Positions 36,149 to 45,027 of a stretch of DNA of 64,000 bases are shown here, one piece after another. The first letter of the stretch is position 1, and each line of letters starts with the position of its first letter. The DNA is from Bacteroidota bacterium (lineage in GTDB: Bacteria; Bacteroidota; Bacteroidia; UKL13-3). Made by a program: the position numbers and the translations under genes. The DNA lies in contig JAIXWD010000020.1 in NCBI GenBank assembly GCA_027482225.1, positions 1 through 64,000 on the forward strand, in the 5' to 3' direction. The notes under the pieces are model-generated. The model worked only from the letters and a program-made list of their open reading frames with translations. It did no database searches and had not been told where the DNA came from.

Positions 36149-37369
36149 ATGAACATTCACGAATATCAAGCTAAACAAGTATTAAAATCATTTGGTGTTG
36201 CTGTGCAAGAAGGCATAGTGGCTGAAACTGCTGACGAAGCGCACGCTGCTGCTCTAAAATTAAAAGAGCAATATGGTAGTGATTTTGTTGTAGTTAAGGC
36301 TCAAATACACGCAGGTGGCCGTGGTAAAGGAACAATTGTAGGTAAAGAGCAACGTGGTGTTGCCGTGGCAAAAAACGCTGACAAAGCAAAAGAAATTGCA
36401 GGGAATATTTTAGGAGGTACTTTAGTTACTATTCAAACAGGCCCTAAAGGTAAGTTTGTTAGTAAAGTATTGGTTGCCCAAGATGTATACTACCCCGGAG
36501 CAAATGAACCTAAAGAATATTACATGAGTGTAATGCTTGACCGTTCTCAATCAAAAAATATTATTGTATACAGTACTGAAGGTGGTATGGATATTGAGCA
36601 CGTTGCAGAACATACTCCTGAATTAATCCATAAAGAAACGATTGATCCTAAAGTTGGTTTACAAGGATTCCAAGCGCGCAAAATTGCGTTTAATCTTGGA
36701 CTATCAGGTGAGGCACATAAACAAATGGTAAAATTTGTTACTGCACTATACACCGCTTATGATAGCAGTGATTCGGCTATGTTTGAAATTAACCCAGTTT
36801 TAAAAACAGCTGATGATAAAATTATTGCAGTTGATGGTAAAGTAAGTTTTGATGATAGCGCATTATACCGTCATCCAGATTATGCAGCTATGCGCGATTT
36901 AGCAGAAGAAGATCCAACTGAAGTTGAAGCAGGTAAGCACAACCTAAATTTTGTAAAATTAGACGGCAATGTAGGTTGTATGGTTAACGGTGCAGGTTTA
37001 GCTATGGCTACCATGGATATCATTAAATTATCGGGTGGTGAGCCTGCAAATTTTCTTGATGTTGGGGGAAGCGCAAACGCTACTACTGTTGAGGCAGGTT
37101 TCCGTATAATTTTACAAGATCCAAATGTAAAAGCTATTTTGATTAATATTTTTGGGGGAATTGTTCGTTGCGACCGTGTTGCACAAGGTGTTGTTGATGC
37201 TTACAAATCAATCGGTAATATTCCAGTGCCAATCATTGTTCGTTTACAAGGAACCAATGCAGAGCAAGCTAAAAAATTAATTGACGAATCAGGACTAAAA
37301 GTATATTCAGCTATTGTTTTAAAAGAAGCAGCCGACTTGGTACAAAAAGCGGTGAGTGGTACTATTTAA
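36149..37369 (+). CDS. sucC: Succinate-CoA ligase (ADP/GDP-forming) beta subunit
   Basis: The protein is 406 aa, slightly longer than the 388-residue E. coli protein. It opens MNIHEYQAKQVLKSFGV, and the ATP-grasp region includes VVKAQIHAGGRGKGTIVG, MFEINPVLKTADDKIIAVDG and DVGGSANATTVEAGF; the CoA-ligase half ends ILINIFGGIVRCDRVAQGV. With the alpha subunit (not here) it makes succinate and ATP from succinyl-CoA in the TCA cycle. A near-consensus -7 element TATTTTCG lies at 36124-36131. A strong terminator follows. Confidence 0.96.
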   Translation: MNIHEYQAKQVLKSFGVAVQEGIVAETADEAHAAALKLKEQYGSDFVVVKAQIHAGGRGKGTIVGKEQRGVAVAKNADKAKEIAGNILGGTLVTIQTGPKGKFVSKVLVAQDVYYPGANEPKEYYMSVMLDRSQSKNIIVYSTEGGMDIEHVAEHTPELIHKETIDPKVGLQGFQARKIAFNLGLSGEAHKQMVKFVTALYTAYDSSDSAMFEINPVLKTADDKIIAVDGKVSFDDSALYRHPDYAAMRDLAEEDPTEVEAGKHNLNFVKLDGNVGCMVNGAGLAMATMDIIKLSGGEPANFLDVGGSANATTVEAGFRIILQDPNVKAILINIFGGIVRCDRVAQGVVDAYKSIGNIPVPIIVRLQGTNAEQAKKLIDESGLKVYSAIVLKEAADLVQKAVSGTI

Positions 37370-37391
37370 TTCATATTTACGCATTAAAATT

Positions 37392-37421
37392 AAAACCTCG
37401 AGAATTTCTCGAGGTTTTTTT
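37392..37421 (+). terminator. Terminator of sucC
   Basis: AAAACCTCGAGA and TCTCGAGGTTTT form a 12-bp stem with a short loop, followed by a T run. Confidence 0.9.
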
Positions 37422-37559
37422 ATTGACATTTATTACTTGTTCTGCTGATGCTTAGTGAGTTAGTTTAATGATAATTAACATAAAGCAAAAAGTTTCGGGT
37501 TTAATAGTCTACCTTCGTACAATGCACGTTGCATAATTAAGCACACTAAATAAATAATA

Positions 37560-38015
37560 ATGGGTAGATCACAAGAAACATTCAGTAAAAAAGAAAACGA
37601 GAGGAAAAAACAAAAGAAAAGGAAAGATAAAGCCGAAAAGCGCGAAGAACGTAAAGCCAACTCAGATAAAGGAAAATCGTTTGAAGACATGTTAGCTTAC
37701 GTAGATGAGAACGGTAACTTAACAAATACTCCTCCCGATCCTAAGAAGAAAAAAGTGTTTAAAGAGGAAGACATGCAGATAGGTGTTTTTAAACGCGCTG
37801 CAGAAGAACCTCAAGATACATTGCGCACTGGTATTGTTACTTTCTTTAACGAGTCGAAAGGTTTTGGCTTTATTAAAGATTCAGTAAATAATGATAGCGT
37901 TTTTGTTCACATCAACAGCTTAAAAGAAGCCGTTAAAGAAAACGATAAAGTTACTTTTAACGTAGAAAGTGGTCATAAAGGACTAAATGCGGTTAATGTT
38001 TCTTTGATAAAATAA
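37560..38015 (+). CDS. Cold-shock-domain protein with basic N-terminal extension
   Basis: The protein is 151 aa. Residues 88-151 are a cold-shock domain with both RNA-binding motifs: KGFGFI (RNP1) and VFVHI (RNP2). The first 45 residues are extremely Lys/Glu/Arg-rich (KKENERKKQKKRKDKAEKRE), probably a charged helix, followed by a linker. This two-part layout is longer than the usual 65-70 residue CspA and is seen in Bacteroidota. It likely binds single-stranded RNA/DNA as a chaperone. It stands alone between sucC and a convergent gene. Confidence 0.9.
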   Translation: MGRSQETFSKKENERKKQKKRKDKAEKREERKANSDKGKSFEDMLAYVDENGNLTNTPPDPKKKKVFKEEDMQIGVFKRAAEEPQDTLRTGIVTFFNESKGFGFIKDSVNNDSVFVHINSLKEAVKENDKVTFNVESGHKGLNAVNVSLIK

Positions 38016-38019
38016 TACC

Positions 38020-39009
38020 TTAAACATACATTAAATTACAACCGCGAACCTCGCTGTTGTCCATTCTTCCTAATACTTCAAAGGTTCCGTCATCAAGCAA
38101 TCGCCCTATGTCTTGTGTTTGAATAAACGCACAACTGTCCACGTTTGCCAAGTCAATTACATTTATAATGCCTGCCTTACCGGTTGGCATTAATGTAAAC
38201 GGATCATTTAGGTCAGTAATTACTATTTTCATCCAAGGTGCACAATTAAATATTCCATCACACTTAGCGTATGCTTGAGAGAGTAATTCTGTCATTCCAT
38301 ATTCTGAATGAATTTGTTTTACCTTAAAATTTTCTTTCAAAAAATCATGAATTTCAATACGGGTTTGCTCCTCTCTGCGGCCTTTCATTCCGCCTGTTTC
38401 CATAACTATAGCATTTTTCAAATCTAACTTAAACTGCTCGGCAAAATCAATTAGTGCAAAAGTTACTCCTAATAAAAAAATCTGTTTATTCTCTTTTAAA
38501 AGTTGCTTTATGGTTTGGGCTAATTTTTTGAAATCGTACAAATAAAATCCACTTTTTGGATGTTCGCTTGCATCAATAAGACCTTGTGCCATATCTATTA
38601 AGCTGCTTCCGGTACGCTCTAAATAATTAGGTAACAAGCACAAAAAAACATATTGTTTGGGCGAACCATAAAATTTCTGAAAGCCTGTTAGGTAACTTAA
38701 TTGGTAAATAGCATGATCAGCAACATAATGTTTGGATGGAACGCCCCCGCTTGTGGTGCTGCTGGTGTATATAGATTGAGGTTGAAAATTACCTGTTTTA
38801 ACTTCGTGTTTTTTAAAAAAGCTAACGGGTAAAAAACGGCAATCATTTAAACTTTTTACTATGGTTTTATCGTTGGTTAATTTAACAAATTGATGTAGGA
38901 GTGGGTTATGCTTAAGCTGATAAGAATATAACTGTAAGGCTAATTCATCAAAATGTATTAATTTTGAATCAATAGATTGTTGTATGAAGTCAACTTTGTT
39001 AAAAAGCAT
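38020..39009 (-). CDS. LuxE-like acyl-protein synthetase/acyltransferase
   Basis: The protein is about 329 aa from ATG 39009; ATGs at 39030 and 39048 are also possible. Its domain matches the LuxE/acyl-protein synthetase branch of adenylate-forming enzymes: FHQ-like FDELALQLYSYQLKHNPL, FLPVSFFKKHEVKTG, the Ser/Thr/Gly-rich IYTSSTTSGGVPSKH and QIHSEYGMTELLSQAY. The pathway is unknown; in Bacteroidota such genes often sit near surface-sugar or lipid genes. Its 5' end overlaps the divergent lipoprotein gene under every possible start. Confidence 0.8.
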   Translation of the reverse strand: MLFNKVDFIQQSIDSKLIHFDELALQLYSYQLKHNPLLHQFVKLTNDKTIVKSLNDCRFLPVSFFKKHEVKTGNFQPQSIYTSSTTSGGVPSKHYVADHAIYQLSYLTGFQKFYGSPKQYVFLCLLPNYLERTGSSLIDMAQGLIDASEHPKSGFYLYDFKKLAQTIKQLLKENKQIFLLGVTFALIDFAEQFKLDLKNAIVMETGGMKGRREEQTRIEIHDFLKENFKVKQIHSEYGMTELLSQAYAKCDGIFNCAPWMKIVITDLNDPFTLMPTGKAGIINVIDLANVDSCAFIQTQDIGRLLDDGTFEVLGRMDNSEVRGCNLMYV

Positions 39010-39526
39010 AGTACTATTTTTATCTGCCATTTTGCTGTATGCCTGCAAAGGTGGTGAAATATATCCTATAATTCCATCAATAGAGTTTGAAAAGAGTTCT
39101 TACATCAATCGTGATTCTACTAATCTGTTAGTTTTTTCTATTAAATTTAAAGATGGTGATGGAGATATTGGACTTGAGGACGGTGATACATTGCCTCCGT
39201 ATAACAATGTAAAAAATCCCTTAACGGGCAAAAATACCAACATTTACTACAACAACTTATATGTAGAGTTTTTGAGAAAAGAAGGGGATAATTATAATTA
39301 TGTTATTGCCGATTTCTCGGGCGACACACTTCGTGCTGATTTGCGTGTTATGCCACTTACACCAGAAGGTAAATATAAGGCTATTAGAGGAACAATAGAA
39401 GTTACATTGGAGCCAAGTGTGCTTTTAAATGATGGTGATACTGTTAAATTACGATTTTTACTGATTGACCGGGCATTACACTTTAGCAATGCCGCGGAAT
39501 CAGAAGATATAATTATTATGAAATGA
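38984..39526 (+). CDS. Lipoprotein, 180 aa
   Basis: A signal segment (about 6-19) ends in lipobox LLYAC (Cys21). The mature part is beta-rich with DGDGDIGLEDGD (about 58-69), an Asp-rich stretch that may bind calcium, and IRGTIEVTLEP further on. I do not recognise a named family, though DGDGDIGL-type lipoproteins occur widely in Bacteroidota. The start cannot be moved downstream without losing the signal peptide, so the divergent overlap with the LuxE-like gene (26 bp or more) appears genuine. Confidence 0.72.
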   Translation: MKSTLLKSIVLFLSAILLYACKGGEIYPIIPSIEFEKSSYINRDSTNLLVFSIKFKDGDGDIGLEDGDTLPPYNNVKNPLTGKNTNIYYNNLYVEFLRKEGDNYNYVIADFSGDTLRADLRVMPLTPEGKYKAIRGTIEVTLEPSVLLNDGDTVKLRFLLIDRALHFSNAAESEDIIIMK

Positions 39527-39539
39527 TTGATTTGATGAA

Positions 39540-39797
39540 TTAAAAATCATCATCATCATCATCGTCTTCAAAACCAAATCCTTTTTCGTAATCTACGTCC
39601 ATAGTATCGATGTCAAGATCAACATCATCATCTGCTTCTGTAGTCTCTACATCGTCAATAATTTCATCTTCATCTTCGTCATCATCATCGTGCACTTTTT
39701 TGGGCGCGATTTTTTTGGTTGCAGATTTTGCTGCTGTTTTGGCTCCTTTTTTTGCTGGAGTGCTTTTAATTGGTGTACTTTTTTTGGGCTTAGTCAT
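39540..39797 (-). CDS. Small charge-segregated protein: Lys-rich N-terminus, Asp/Glu-rich C-terminus
   Basis: The protein is 85 aa. The first 36 residues hold about 12 lysines with Ala/Pro/Thr (H1-tail-like, KKIAPKK), while the rest is almost all Asp/Glu apart from short hydrophobic spacers, ending YEKGFGFEDDDDDDDF. No fold is recognisable, and it is likely disordered. A nucleic-acid or histone-like-protein partner is a reasonable guess from charge alone. It lies 13 bp from the convergent lipoprotein end and downstream of the HDAC-family gene on the same strand. Confidence 0.7.
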   Translation of the reverse strand: MTKPKKSTPIKSTPAKKGAKTAAKSATKKIAPKKVHDDDDEDEDEIIDDVETTEADDDVDLDIDTMDVDYEKGFGFEDDDDDDDF

Positions 39798-39940
39798 CTT
39801 AACTTTAAAAAGGTTTGCGGTATCACAAATTTAATTGTTTTTGTTTATTGTCAAGCAAAGTTAAATAATATTTAACATGCTTTTCGTGGCGTGAATTAAT
39901 GAAACCGAATATTAAAATGCAAAAAAGTTTGGTAAATTAT

Positions 39941-40843
39941 TTAAAAAAAGATTTCATTAGCTGCTATAAAGGTATTACAATGTGCGTTTACAATGTCAGC
40001 AATCAAAGGTGAATATCCGCCTCCCATGGCTGCTACTATTGGTATTTGATGGTTTTTACAAATTTTAAAAACTACTTCATCTCTTTGTTTACAATCTGCA
40101 GGAGTTAGGTTTAGTTTTCCAAACTTATCAGTTGATAAAACGTCAACCCCACTTAAATAAAATACAAAATCTGGGTTATGTTGGTCTATTATTTTTGGCA
40201 AATGTGTTTTTAAAAGTAATAAATAATCGGCTCCGCATATTCCATCAGGTAATTCTATATCCAAATCACTCTTTTCTTTAAAGAATGGATAGTTGTTTTT
40301 ACCATGCATGCTAAAAGTAAATACAGCTGGGTTTTGTTCAAAAATTTGTGCTGTACCATTTCCTTGGTGCACATCTAAATCTACAATTAGTATTCGTTTT
40401 ATTAATTGATGATGTAACAAATAATTACTAGCAATAGCCAAATCGTTTAATAAACAAAAACCTTCTCCTTTATTGGTAAAGGCATGGTGTGTGCCACCAG
40501 CTACGTTTAATGAAACACCATATTGTATAGCAAACAGCGCACAATCAATGGTGCCTTGCGCAATACATATTTCACGTTTTACCAATTCTGGTGTTAACGG
40601 AAATCCAATTCTGCGAATATGACTAGTATCTAATGTACAATTTTTAAGCGCCTGCCAATATTCATAATCGTGGGTAAGTTGAATTATTTTTTCTTCACAC
40701 AACCCTGGCTCAAAAAGGTTATCATTAGTTATAATGCCATGATATAATAGCTGTTTAGGAATGAGCTCATACTTTAACATAGGAAAACGATGCCCATCGG
40801 GAAGTGGATGTTGGTATATGCTTGTATATGCTATTTTTAACAT
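39941..40843 (-). CDS. Histone deacetylase-family (class IV/AcuC-like) amidohydrolase
   Basis: The protein is 300 aa. The catalytic set is present: His119-His120 (GGTHHAF), the Zn-binding Asp157/His159 (DLDVHQGNGT), Asp234 (SGVDVLSTD) and the active-site Tyr277 (GGGYSP). Bacterial members deacetylate acetyl-lysine, acetylpolyamines or other amides; the substrate here is unknown. A small Lys-rich protein is encoded 144 bp downstream on the same strand, which is suggestive but not evidence of a substrate. It is divergent from the transhydrogenase operon. Confidence 0.92.
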   Translation of the reverse strand: MLKIAYTSIYQHPLPDGHRFPMLKYELIPKQLLYHGIITNDNLFEPGLCEEKIIQLTHDYEYWQALKNCTLDTSHIRRIGFPLTPELVKREICIAQGTIDCALFAIQYGVSLNVAGGTHHAFTNKGEGFCLLNDLAIASNYLLHHQLIKRILIVDLDVHQGNGTAQIFEQNPAVFTFSMHGKNNYPFFKEKSDLDIELPDGICGADYLLLLKTHLPKIIDQHNPDFVFYLSGVDVLSTDKFGKLNLTPADCKQRDEVVFKICKNHQIPIVAAMGGGYSPLIADIVNAHCNTFIAANEIFF

Positions 40844-40862
40844 GATATCGGTTGCAAATTAA

Positions 40863-40870
40863 ATAGCTTT
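40863..40870 (+). promoter_or_regulatory. Candidate -7 element of the pnt operon
   Basis: TAGCTTTG fits TAnnTTTG, 52 bp before the pntA ATG. No clear -33 TTTG is present. Confidence 0.35.
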
Positions 40871-40922
40871 GTTATATCGATTGGTTTTAATTACTTTTAT
40901 TTTATCAAAACGGTATGAATAT

Positions 40923-42044
40923 ATGAAGATACTAGTATTAAAAGAGAGTAAATCTAACGAAAAACGTGTTGCGATTACTCCGTTAGTTGCCGCTCAGTTT
41001 ATTAAACAAGGTTACACTTGTTTGGTTGAGCGAAATGCCGGTTATGATTCTAATTTTGATGATGAATCATACAAAAATGAAGGTTGTATTATTATAGATA
41101 AAACAGATGGATTACAGCAGGCAGATTTTGTTATTAGAGTAAATGCACCTTCTGCTGCTGAAGTATCTGCCATGAAATCAGGAACTATTCTTATCTCATA
41201 TATTTATCATTTGTTTAACCCCGAGTTGGTAAAACAATTGGCGGCACAACAAATAAGTGCTTTTAGTATGGATGCCATGCCGCGTATTTCACGTGCTCAA
41301 AGTATGGATGCATTAAGTTCGCAAAATAATTTGGCCGGTTATAAGGCTGTTATTTTAGGGGCCGATGTTATGGGGAAAATATTTCCGTTAATGATGACTG
41401 CTGCAGGAACCATTAAGCCATCTAAAGTGTTAATTTTTGGTGCAGGTGTTGCAGGATTACAAGCCGTGGCAACTGCCAAACGTTTGGGTGCAGTGGTTGA
41501 AGTAACCGATGTAAGACCTGAAACCAAAGAACAAGTTGAATCGCTTGGTGGTAAATTTATTGAAGTAAAAGGCGAAGGGGTGAAAGTAGAAGGTGGTTAT
41601 GCTAAAGAGGTGAGTGACGATTATTTACAAAAGCAAAAAGAAGCCGTTAATAAAAGTTTAGCTCAGGCTGATCTAGTTATTACTACAGCCCTAGTAGCTG
41701 GTAAAAAAGCACCAGTTTTAATTACAGAAGATCAGGTTAAGTTAATGAAATTGGGTAGTGTTATTGTTGATATGGCCGTAGAGCAAGGAGGAAATTGTGA
41801 ACTGAGTGAATTAGACAAAACAGTAGTAAAGCATGGAATTACCATTGTGGGCCAAAGTAATTTACCAAGCACACTTGCGCAAAATGCCAGTGAACTTTAT
41901 GCAAAAAACATTTACAATTTACTCATGCATTTATCATCTAAAGATGGAATGAAATGGGAATTTGAAGAAGAAATCACCAAAGGAACCTTAATTACCCATC
42001 AGGGTAAAATTATTCATCCTTCATTAATATCAGCAATAGCTTAA
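40923..42044 (+). CDS. pntAA: NAD(P) transhydrogenase subunit alpha part 1 (NAD-binding)
   Basis: The protein is 373 aa from ATG 40923. It opens MKILVLKESKSNEKRVAITP, has SRAQSMDALSSQNNLAGYKAV and the NAD-binding Rossmann segment VLIFGAGVAGLQAVATAKRLGAVVEVTDVRPE, then VDMAVEQGGNCELSE. This is domain I of proton-translocating transhydrogenase, facing the cytoplasm. The frame continues 18 codons upstream but the extension is not conserved-looking. The membrane part is encoded separately 12 bp downstream, the three-gene arrangement known in many bacteria. Confidence 0.94.
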   Translation: MKILVLKESKSNEKRVAITPLVAAQFIKQGYTCLVERNAGYDSNFDDESYKNEGCIIIDKTDGLQQADFVIRVNAPSAAEVSAMKSGTILISYIYHLFNPELVKQLAAQQISAFSMDAMPRISRAQSMDALSSQNNLAGYKAVILGADVMGKIFPLMMTAAGTIKPSKVLIFGAGVAGLQAVATAKRLGAVVEVTDVRPETKEQVESLGGKFIEVKGEGVKVEGGYAKEVSDDYLQKQKEAVNKSLAQADLVITTALVAGKKAPVLITEDQVKLMKLGSVIVDMAVEQGGNCELSELDKTVVKHGITIVGQSNLPSTLAQNASELYAKNIYNLLMHLSSKDGMKWEFEEEITKGTLITHQGKIIHPSLISAIA

Positions 42045-42056
42045 TTACAAATTTTT

Positions 42057-42359
42057 ATGGAAAAAATATTATCTATTTTAACAGAAAACATGGAACTCAT
42101 TTACCTTATTATCCTGATGGTTTTTGTGGGAATTGAAATTATAGGCCATGTGCCCTCTGTTTTACATACGCCTTTAATGAGTGGCGCTAACGCCATACAT
42201 GGTGTTGTTATTATTGGATCTATCATTGTAATGGGACAAGCTGATCATGTGCTGTCTTTATCACTTGGATTTTTAGCTGTTGTACTTGGAACACTAAACG
42301 TTGTTGGTGGTTTTGTTGTTACCGATAGAATGCTTGAAATGTTTAAGAAGAGAAAGTAA
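42057..42359 (+). CDS. pntAB: NAD(P) transhydrogenase subunit alpha part 2 (membrane)
   Basis: The protein is 100 aa with three to four hydrophobic helices (LIYLIILMVFVGIEIIGHVP, GVVIIGSIIVMGQ, LGFLAVVLGTLNVVGGFVV), equivalent to the C-terminal membrane part of E. coli PntA. The motif HTPLMSGANAIHGVV is the conserved first loop. With PntB it forms the proton channel coupling NADH-to-NADP hydride transfer to the proton gradient. Confidence 0.93.
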   Translation: MEKILSILTENMELIYLIILMVFVGIEIIGHVPSVLHTPLMSGANAIHGVVIIGSIIVMGQADHVLSLSLGFLAVVLGTLNVVGGFVVTDRMLEMFKKRK

Positions 42360-42399
42360 AAAGTATTGGTAAAATTCGATATTCATAATTTAAATACTC

Positions 42400-43809
42400 A
42401 TGCAAGCACACATATTACAAATTAGTTACCTAATCGCATCGGTAACATTTATATTAGGACTAAAATTTTTAGGTAATCCAACAACTGCGCGTAAGGGCAA
42501 TTTAATTGCTGCATTTGGTATGGGATTGGCCATTTTTGCAACCATATTTTTATACACAGATTCAGTTGGAAATCATTTAAGAAACTTACCTTTTATTTTT
42601 GCTGGTTTATTGTTGGGTACAATTGTGGGTTGGCTAGCAGCTAAAAAAGTGCAAATGACTGCTATGCCTGAAATGGTGAGTTTATTTAATGGAATGGGTG
42701 GAGCCTGTGCCATGCTTATTTCCATTATAGAATTTCAACACATTACACAGAGCTCAAGTCAAATAGCAGTTCCAATAGGAGAGTTAGCTACCATTATTAT
42801 TGGAATGATTATTGGTTCTGTTTCTTTTGCTGGAAGTATTATTGCATGGGGTAAATTAAGTGGGAAAGTAAAAGATAAGTCATTCAGCTTTCAGCAATTT
42901 ATAAATATTGGTCTGCTAGCGGTTATTTTGGTATTGGCAGCAATGGCAGTTGTAAATAAGGATGCACAAATGTTTTATGCCGTATTGGTTTTGTCATTGG
43001 TATATGGTATTTTGTTTGTGTTGCCTATTGGTGGTGCAGATATGCCTGTGGTTATTTCTTTACTTAATTCGTTTACCGGAGTAGCAGCTGCTTGTGGTGG
43101 GTTTTTATATGATAATAAAGTCATGTTGGTAGGAGGGATTTTAGTGGGAAGTGCTGGCACCCTATTAACTGTAGTAATGTGTAAAGCCATGAACCGCTCT
43201 TTATTAAATGTATTGATAGGTAACTTTGGTGGGGGATCTACTGGAGAAGCAACAACATCAGCAAGTTTTGAAGGTACCATAAAAGAGGTTACAGCAAGTG
43301 ATGCCGCTATATTGATGAAATATGCTAAAAAAGTAATTATCGTACCGGGTTATGGTTTGGCTGTAGCACAAGCACAACATGTGGTGCACGAGTTAGAAGA
43401 ATTACTAGAAAAAGAAGGTGTGGAGGTGAAGTATGCCATTCATCCAGTTGCTGGACGTATGCCTGGCCATATGAATGTTTTGTTGGCAGAGAGTAATGTG
43501 AGTTACGATAAATTAGTAGAAATGGAGGAGATTAATCCAGAGTTTACAACTACTGATGTTGTATTGGTAGTTGGTGCTAATGATGTGGTAAATCCTGCTG
43601 CTAAAACAGATCCAAACTCGCCCATTTATGGTATGCCAATTTTAGATGTAGAAAACGCAACTAATGTTATTGTAAACAAACGAAGTATGAAAGCTGGCTA
43701 TGCTGGTATTGAAAATGAACTTTTCTATAAACCTAAAACCAGTATGCTCTTTGGTGATGCGAAGAAAGCATTAACACAATTAGTAAGTGAGATAAAAAAC
43801 TTGGGGTAA
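42400..43809 (+). CDS. pntB: NAD(P) transhydrogenase subunit beta
   Basis: The protein is 469 aa, the usual length. The N-terminal half has about eight membrane helices (with MVSLFNGMGGACAMLISIIEF). The C-terminal 170 residues are the NADP-binding domain III: VIIVPGYGLAVAQAQHVVHEL, YAIHPVAGRMPGHMNVLLAE, VVLVVGANDVVNPAA and the final RSMKAGYAGIENELFY. The operon supplies NADPH. A hairpin terminator follows. Confidence 0.95.
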   Translation: MQAHILQISYLIASVTFILGLKFLGNPTTARKGNLIAAFGMGLAIFATIFLYTDSVGNHLRNLPFIFAGLLLGTIVGWLAAKKVQMTAMPEMVSLFNGMGGACAMLISIIEFQHITQSSSQIAVPIGELATIIIGMIIGSVSFAGSIIAWGKLSGKVKDKSFSFQQFINIGLLAVILVLAAMAVVNKDAQMFYAVLVLSLVYGILFVLPIGGADMPVVISLLNSFTGVAAACGGFLYDNKVMLVGGILVGSAGTLLTVVMCKAMNRSLLNVLIGNFGGGSTGEATTSASFEGTIKEVTASDAAILMKYAKKVIIVPGYGLAVAQAQHVVHELEELLEKEGVEVKYAIHPVAGRMPGHMNVLLAESNVSYDKLVEMEEINPEFTTTDVVLVVGANDVVNPAAKTDPNSPIYGMPILDVENATNVIVNKRSMKAGYAGIENELFYKPKTSMLFGDAKKALTQLVSEIKNLG

Positions 43810-43833
43810 TTCACAATTTAAAAATTATAAGAT

Positions 43834-43866
43834 ACCGCCTTGAGGAAACTTTAGGCGGTTTTTATT
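43834..43866 (+). terminator. Terminator of the pnt operon
   Basis: ACCGCCT and AGGCGGT pair over 7 bp with a 12-nt loop, followed by a T run (43859-43863). Confidence 0.75.
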
Positions 43867-43941
43867 TTAATATTATACTCAATATAAAAATGTACTGTGG
43901 GATTTAATTTATTTTATCGTTACTTATAAAATTGTAATTAG

Positions 43942-44451
43942 TTACTTGCCGTAACGTATGGTATATTTAATCATGTTCATACTTCTTTGGCTATTTCTGT
44001 AGGCATCATAAAAATAAAATATATCGTTTTGATTGGCCCACTTCACCGTTTTATATTTAGTGCTGGTTATCTTATAATCAAATAAAATAGCCCTAACATT
44101 GTTACGCTTATATGTTTTCCAAAAACTTGTTGGTCCACCCGCACCAAAAGTATACACGCCAGAAGTAGCAAACGAATCCATATTAATTTTAACCACAGTA
44201 ATAAAATCAGGGGTGTCTTTATAACTAAAGGTATAGCCCATTCGTTCAAATTCTGTTTTACAGGTGCTTTTTAATTTACTATCAAAATCTGGGTTGAAAA
44301 TATAAGGGACATTATTCTCTAGGTATACCTCCATGCTTTGATACGTCTTGTTTCCGGCACGTACTTTATTACGTTGCCAATACAAGCGCTGGCAGCTACT
44401 TAGCATAATAAGTGTAACTACTGTGAACAAAATAGCGTTTTTTGTGCTCAT
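43942..44451 (-). CDS. Lipoprotein, possibly DUF4136-like
   Basis: The protein is 169 aa with lipobox LSSC (Cys20). The mature region has NPDFDSKLKSTCKTEFERMGYTFS followed by TPDFITVVKINMDSF, a pattern (short helix, 'GY', then a strand) that resembles DUF4136-type envelope lipoproteins, but the match is weak. The C-terminal part is Tyr/Asn/Arg-rich. It is divergent from folA. Confidence 0.65.
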   Translation of the reverse strand: MSTKNAILFTVVTLIMLSSCQRLYWQRNKVRAGNKTYQSMEVYLENNVPYIFNPDFDSKLKSTCKTEFERMGYTFSYKDTPDFITVVKINMDSFATSGVYTFGAGGPTSFWKTYKRNNVRAILFDYKITSTKYKTVKWANQNDIFYFYDAYRNSQRSMNMIKYTIRYGK

Positions 44452-44538
44452 CTTTGATGTGTTAAATCTAATAAAATTAACTTATTTATGTATGATTGTG
44501 CAGTATAAATTTATAATAACTTATTTTATTAAAATGTA

Positions 44539-45027
44539 ATGATTGTTTCGTTAATAGTTGCAGCCGATGAACAAAACGGAATCGGATTAGATAATAAATT
44601 ATTGTGTTATTTGCCTGCTGATTTAAAATATTTTAAACAGGTAACAAGTGGTCATTGTATTGTAATGGGGCGTAACACTTATGAGAGTATTGGAAGGCCA
44701 TTGCCCAATAGAACGAATATTGTAGTAACCCGAAATAAGTCATTATCCATTGATGGATGCGTAGTGGTGAATTCGCTACAAGATGCTGTTGATTATGCAA
44801 GAAAGCATAATGAAACAGAATTAATGATAACTGGTGGAGGAACTATTTATGCTGATGCCGTGAATTGGTGTGATAAGATTTATCTTACAAGAATTCATCA
44901 TAAATTTAATGCAGATACTTTTTTCCCTGAAGTAAGTAATTTAGGATTTCAACTCGCTACTTCCGAAACGTTTACAGCTGATGAAAAACATGCTTATGAT
45001 TATACTTTTGAAGTGTGGGAGCGCTAA
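44539..45027 (+). CDS. folA: Dihydrofolate reductase
   Basis: The protein is 162 aa, normal bacterial DHFR size. It opens IVSLIVAADEQNGIGLDNKLLCYLPADLKYFKQVT, has the catalytic Asp in PADL, the NADPH-binding VMGRNTYESIGRPLPNRTNIVVTR, and ITGGGTIYADAV. It reduces dihydrofolate to tetrahydrofolate. No thymidylate synthase is adjacent. Confidence 0.95.
   Translation: MIVSLIVAADEQNGIGLDNKLLCYLPADLKYFKQVTSGHCIVMGRNTYESIGRPLPNRTNIVVTRNKSLSIDGCVVVNSLQDAVDYARKHNETELMITGGGTIYADAVNWCDKIYLTRIHHKFNADTFFPEVSNLGFQLATSETFTADEKHAYDYTFEVWER

Noticed and set aside
39540-39580. ATC/TCATCATC simple repeat as a possible microsatellite element
   Set aside because: It is explained by the run of Asp codons at the end of the 85-aa protein.
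39610-39875. Plus-strand open frames rich in Ser/Cys/Phe opposite the Asp-rich protein
   Set aside because: They arise from the reverse complement of GAT/GAA repeats (TCATCATC) and have no sensible start context.
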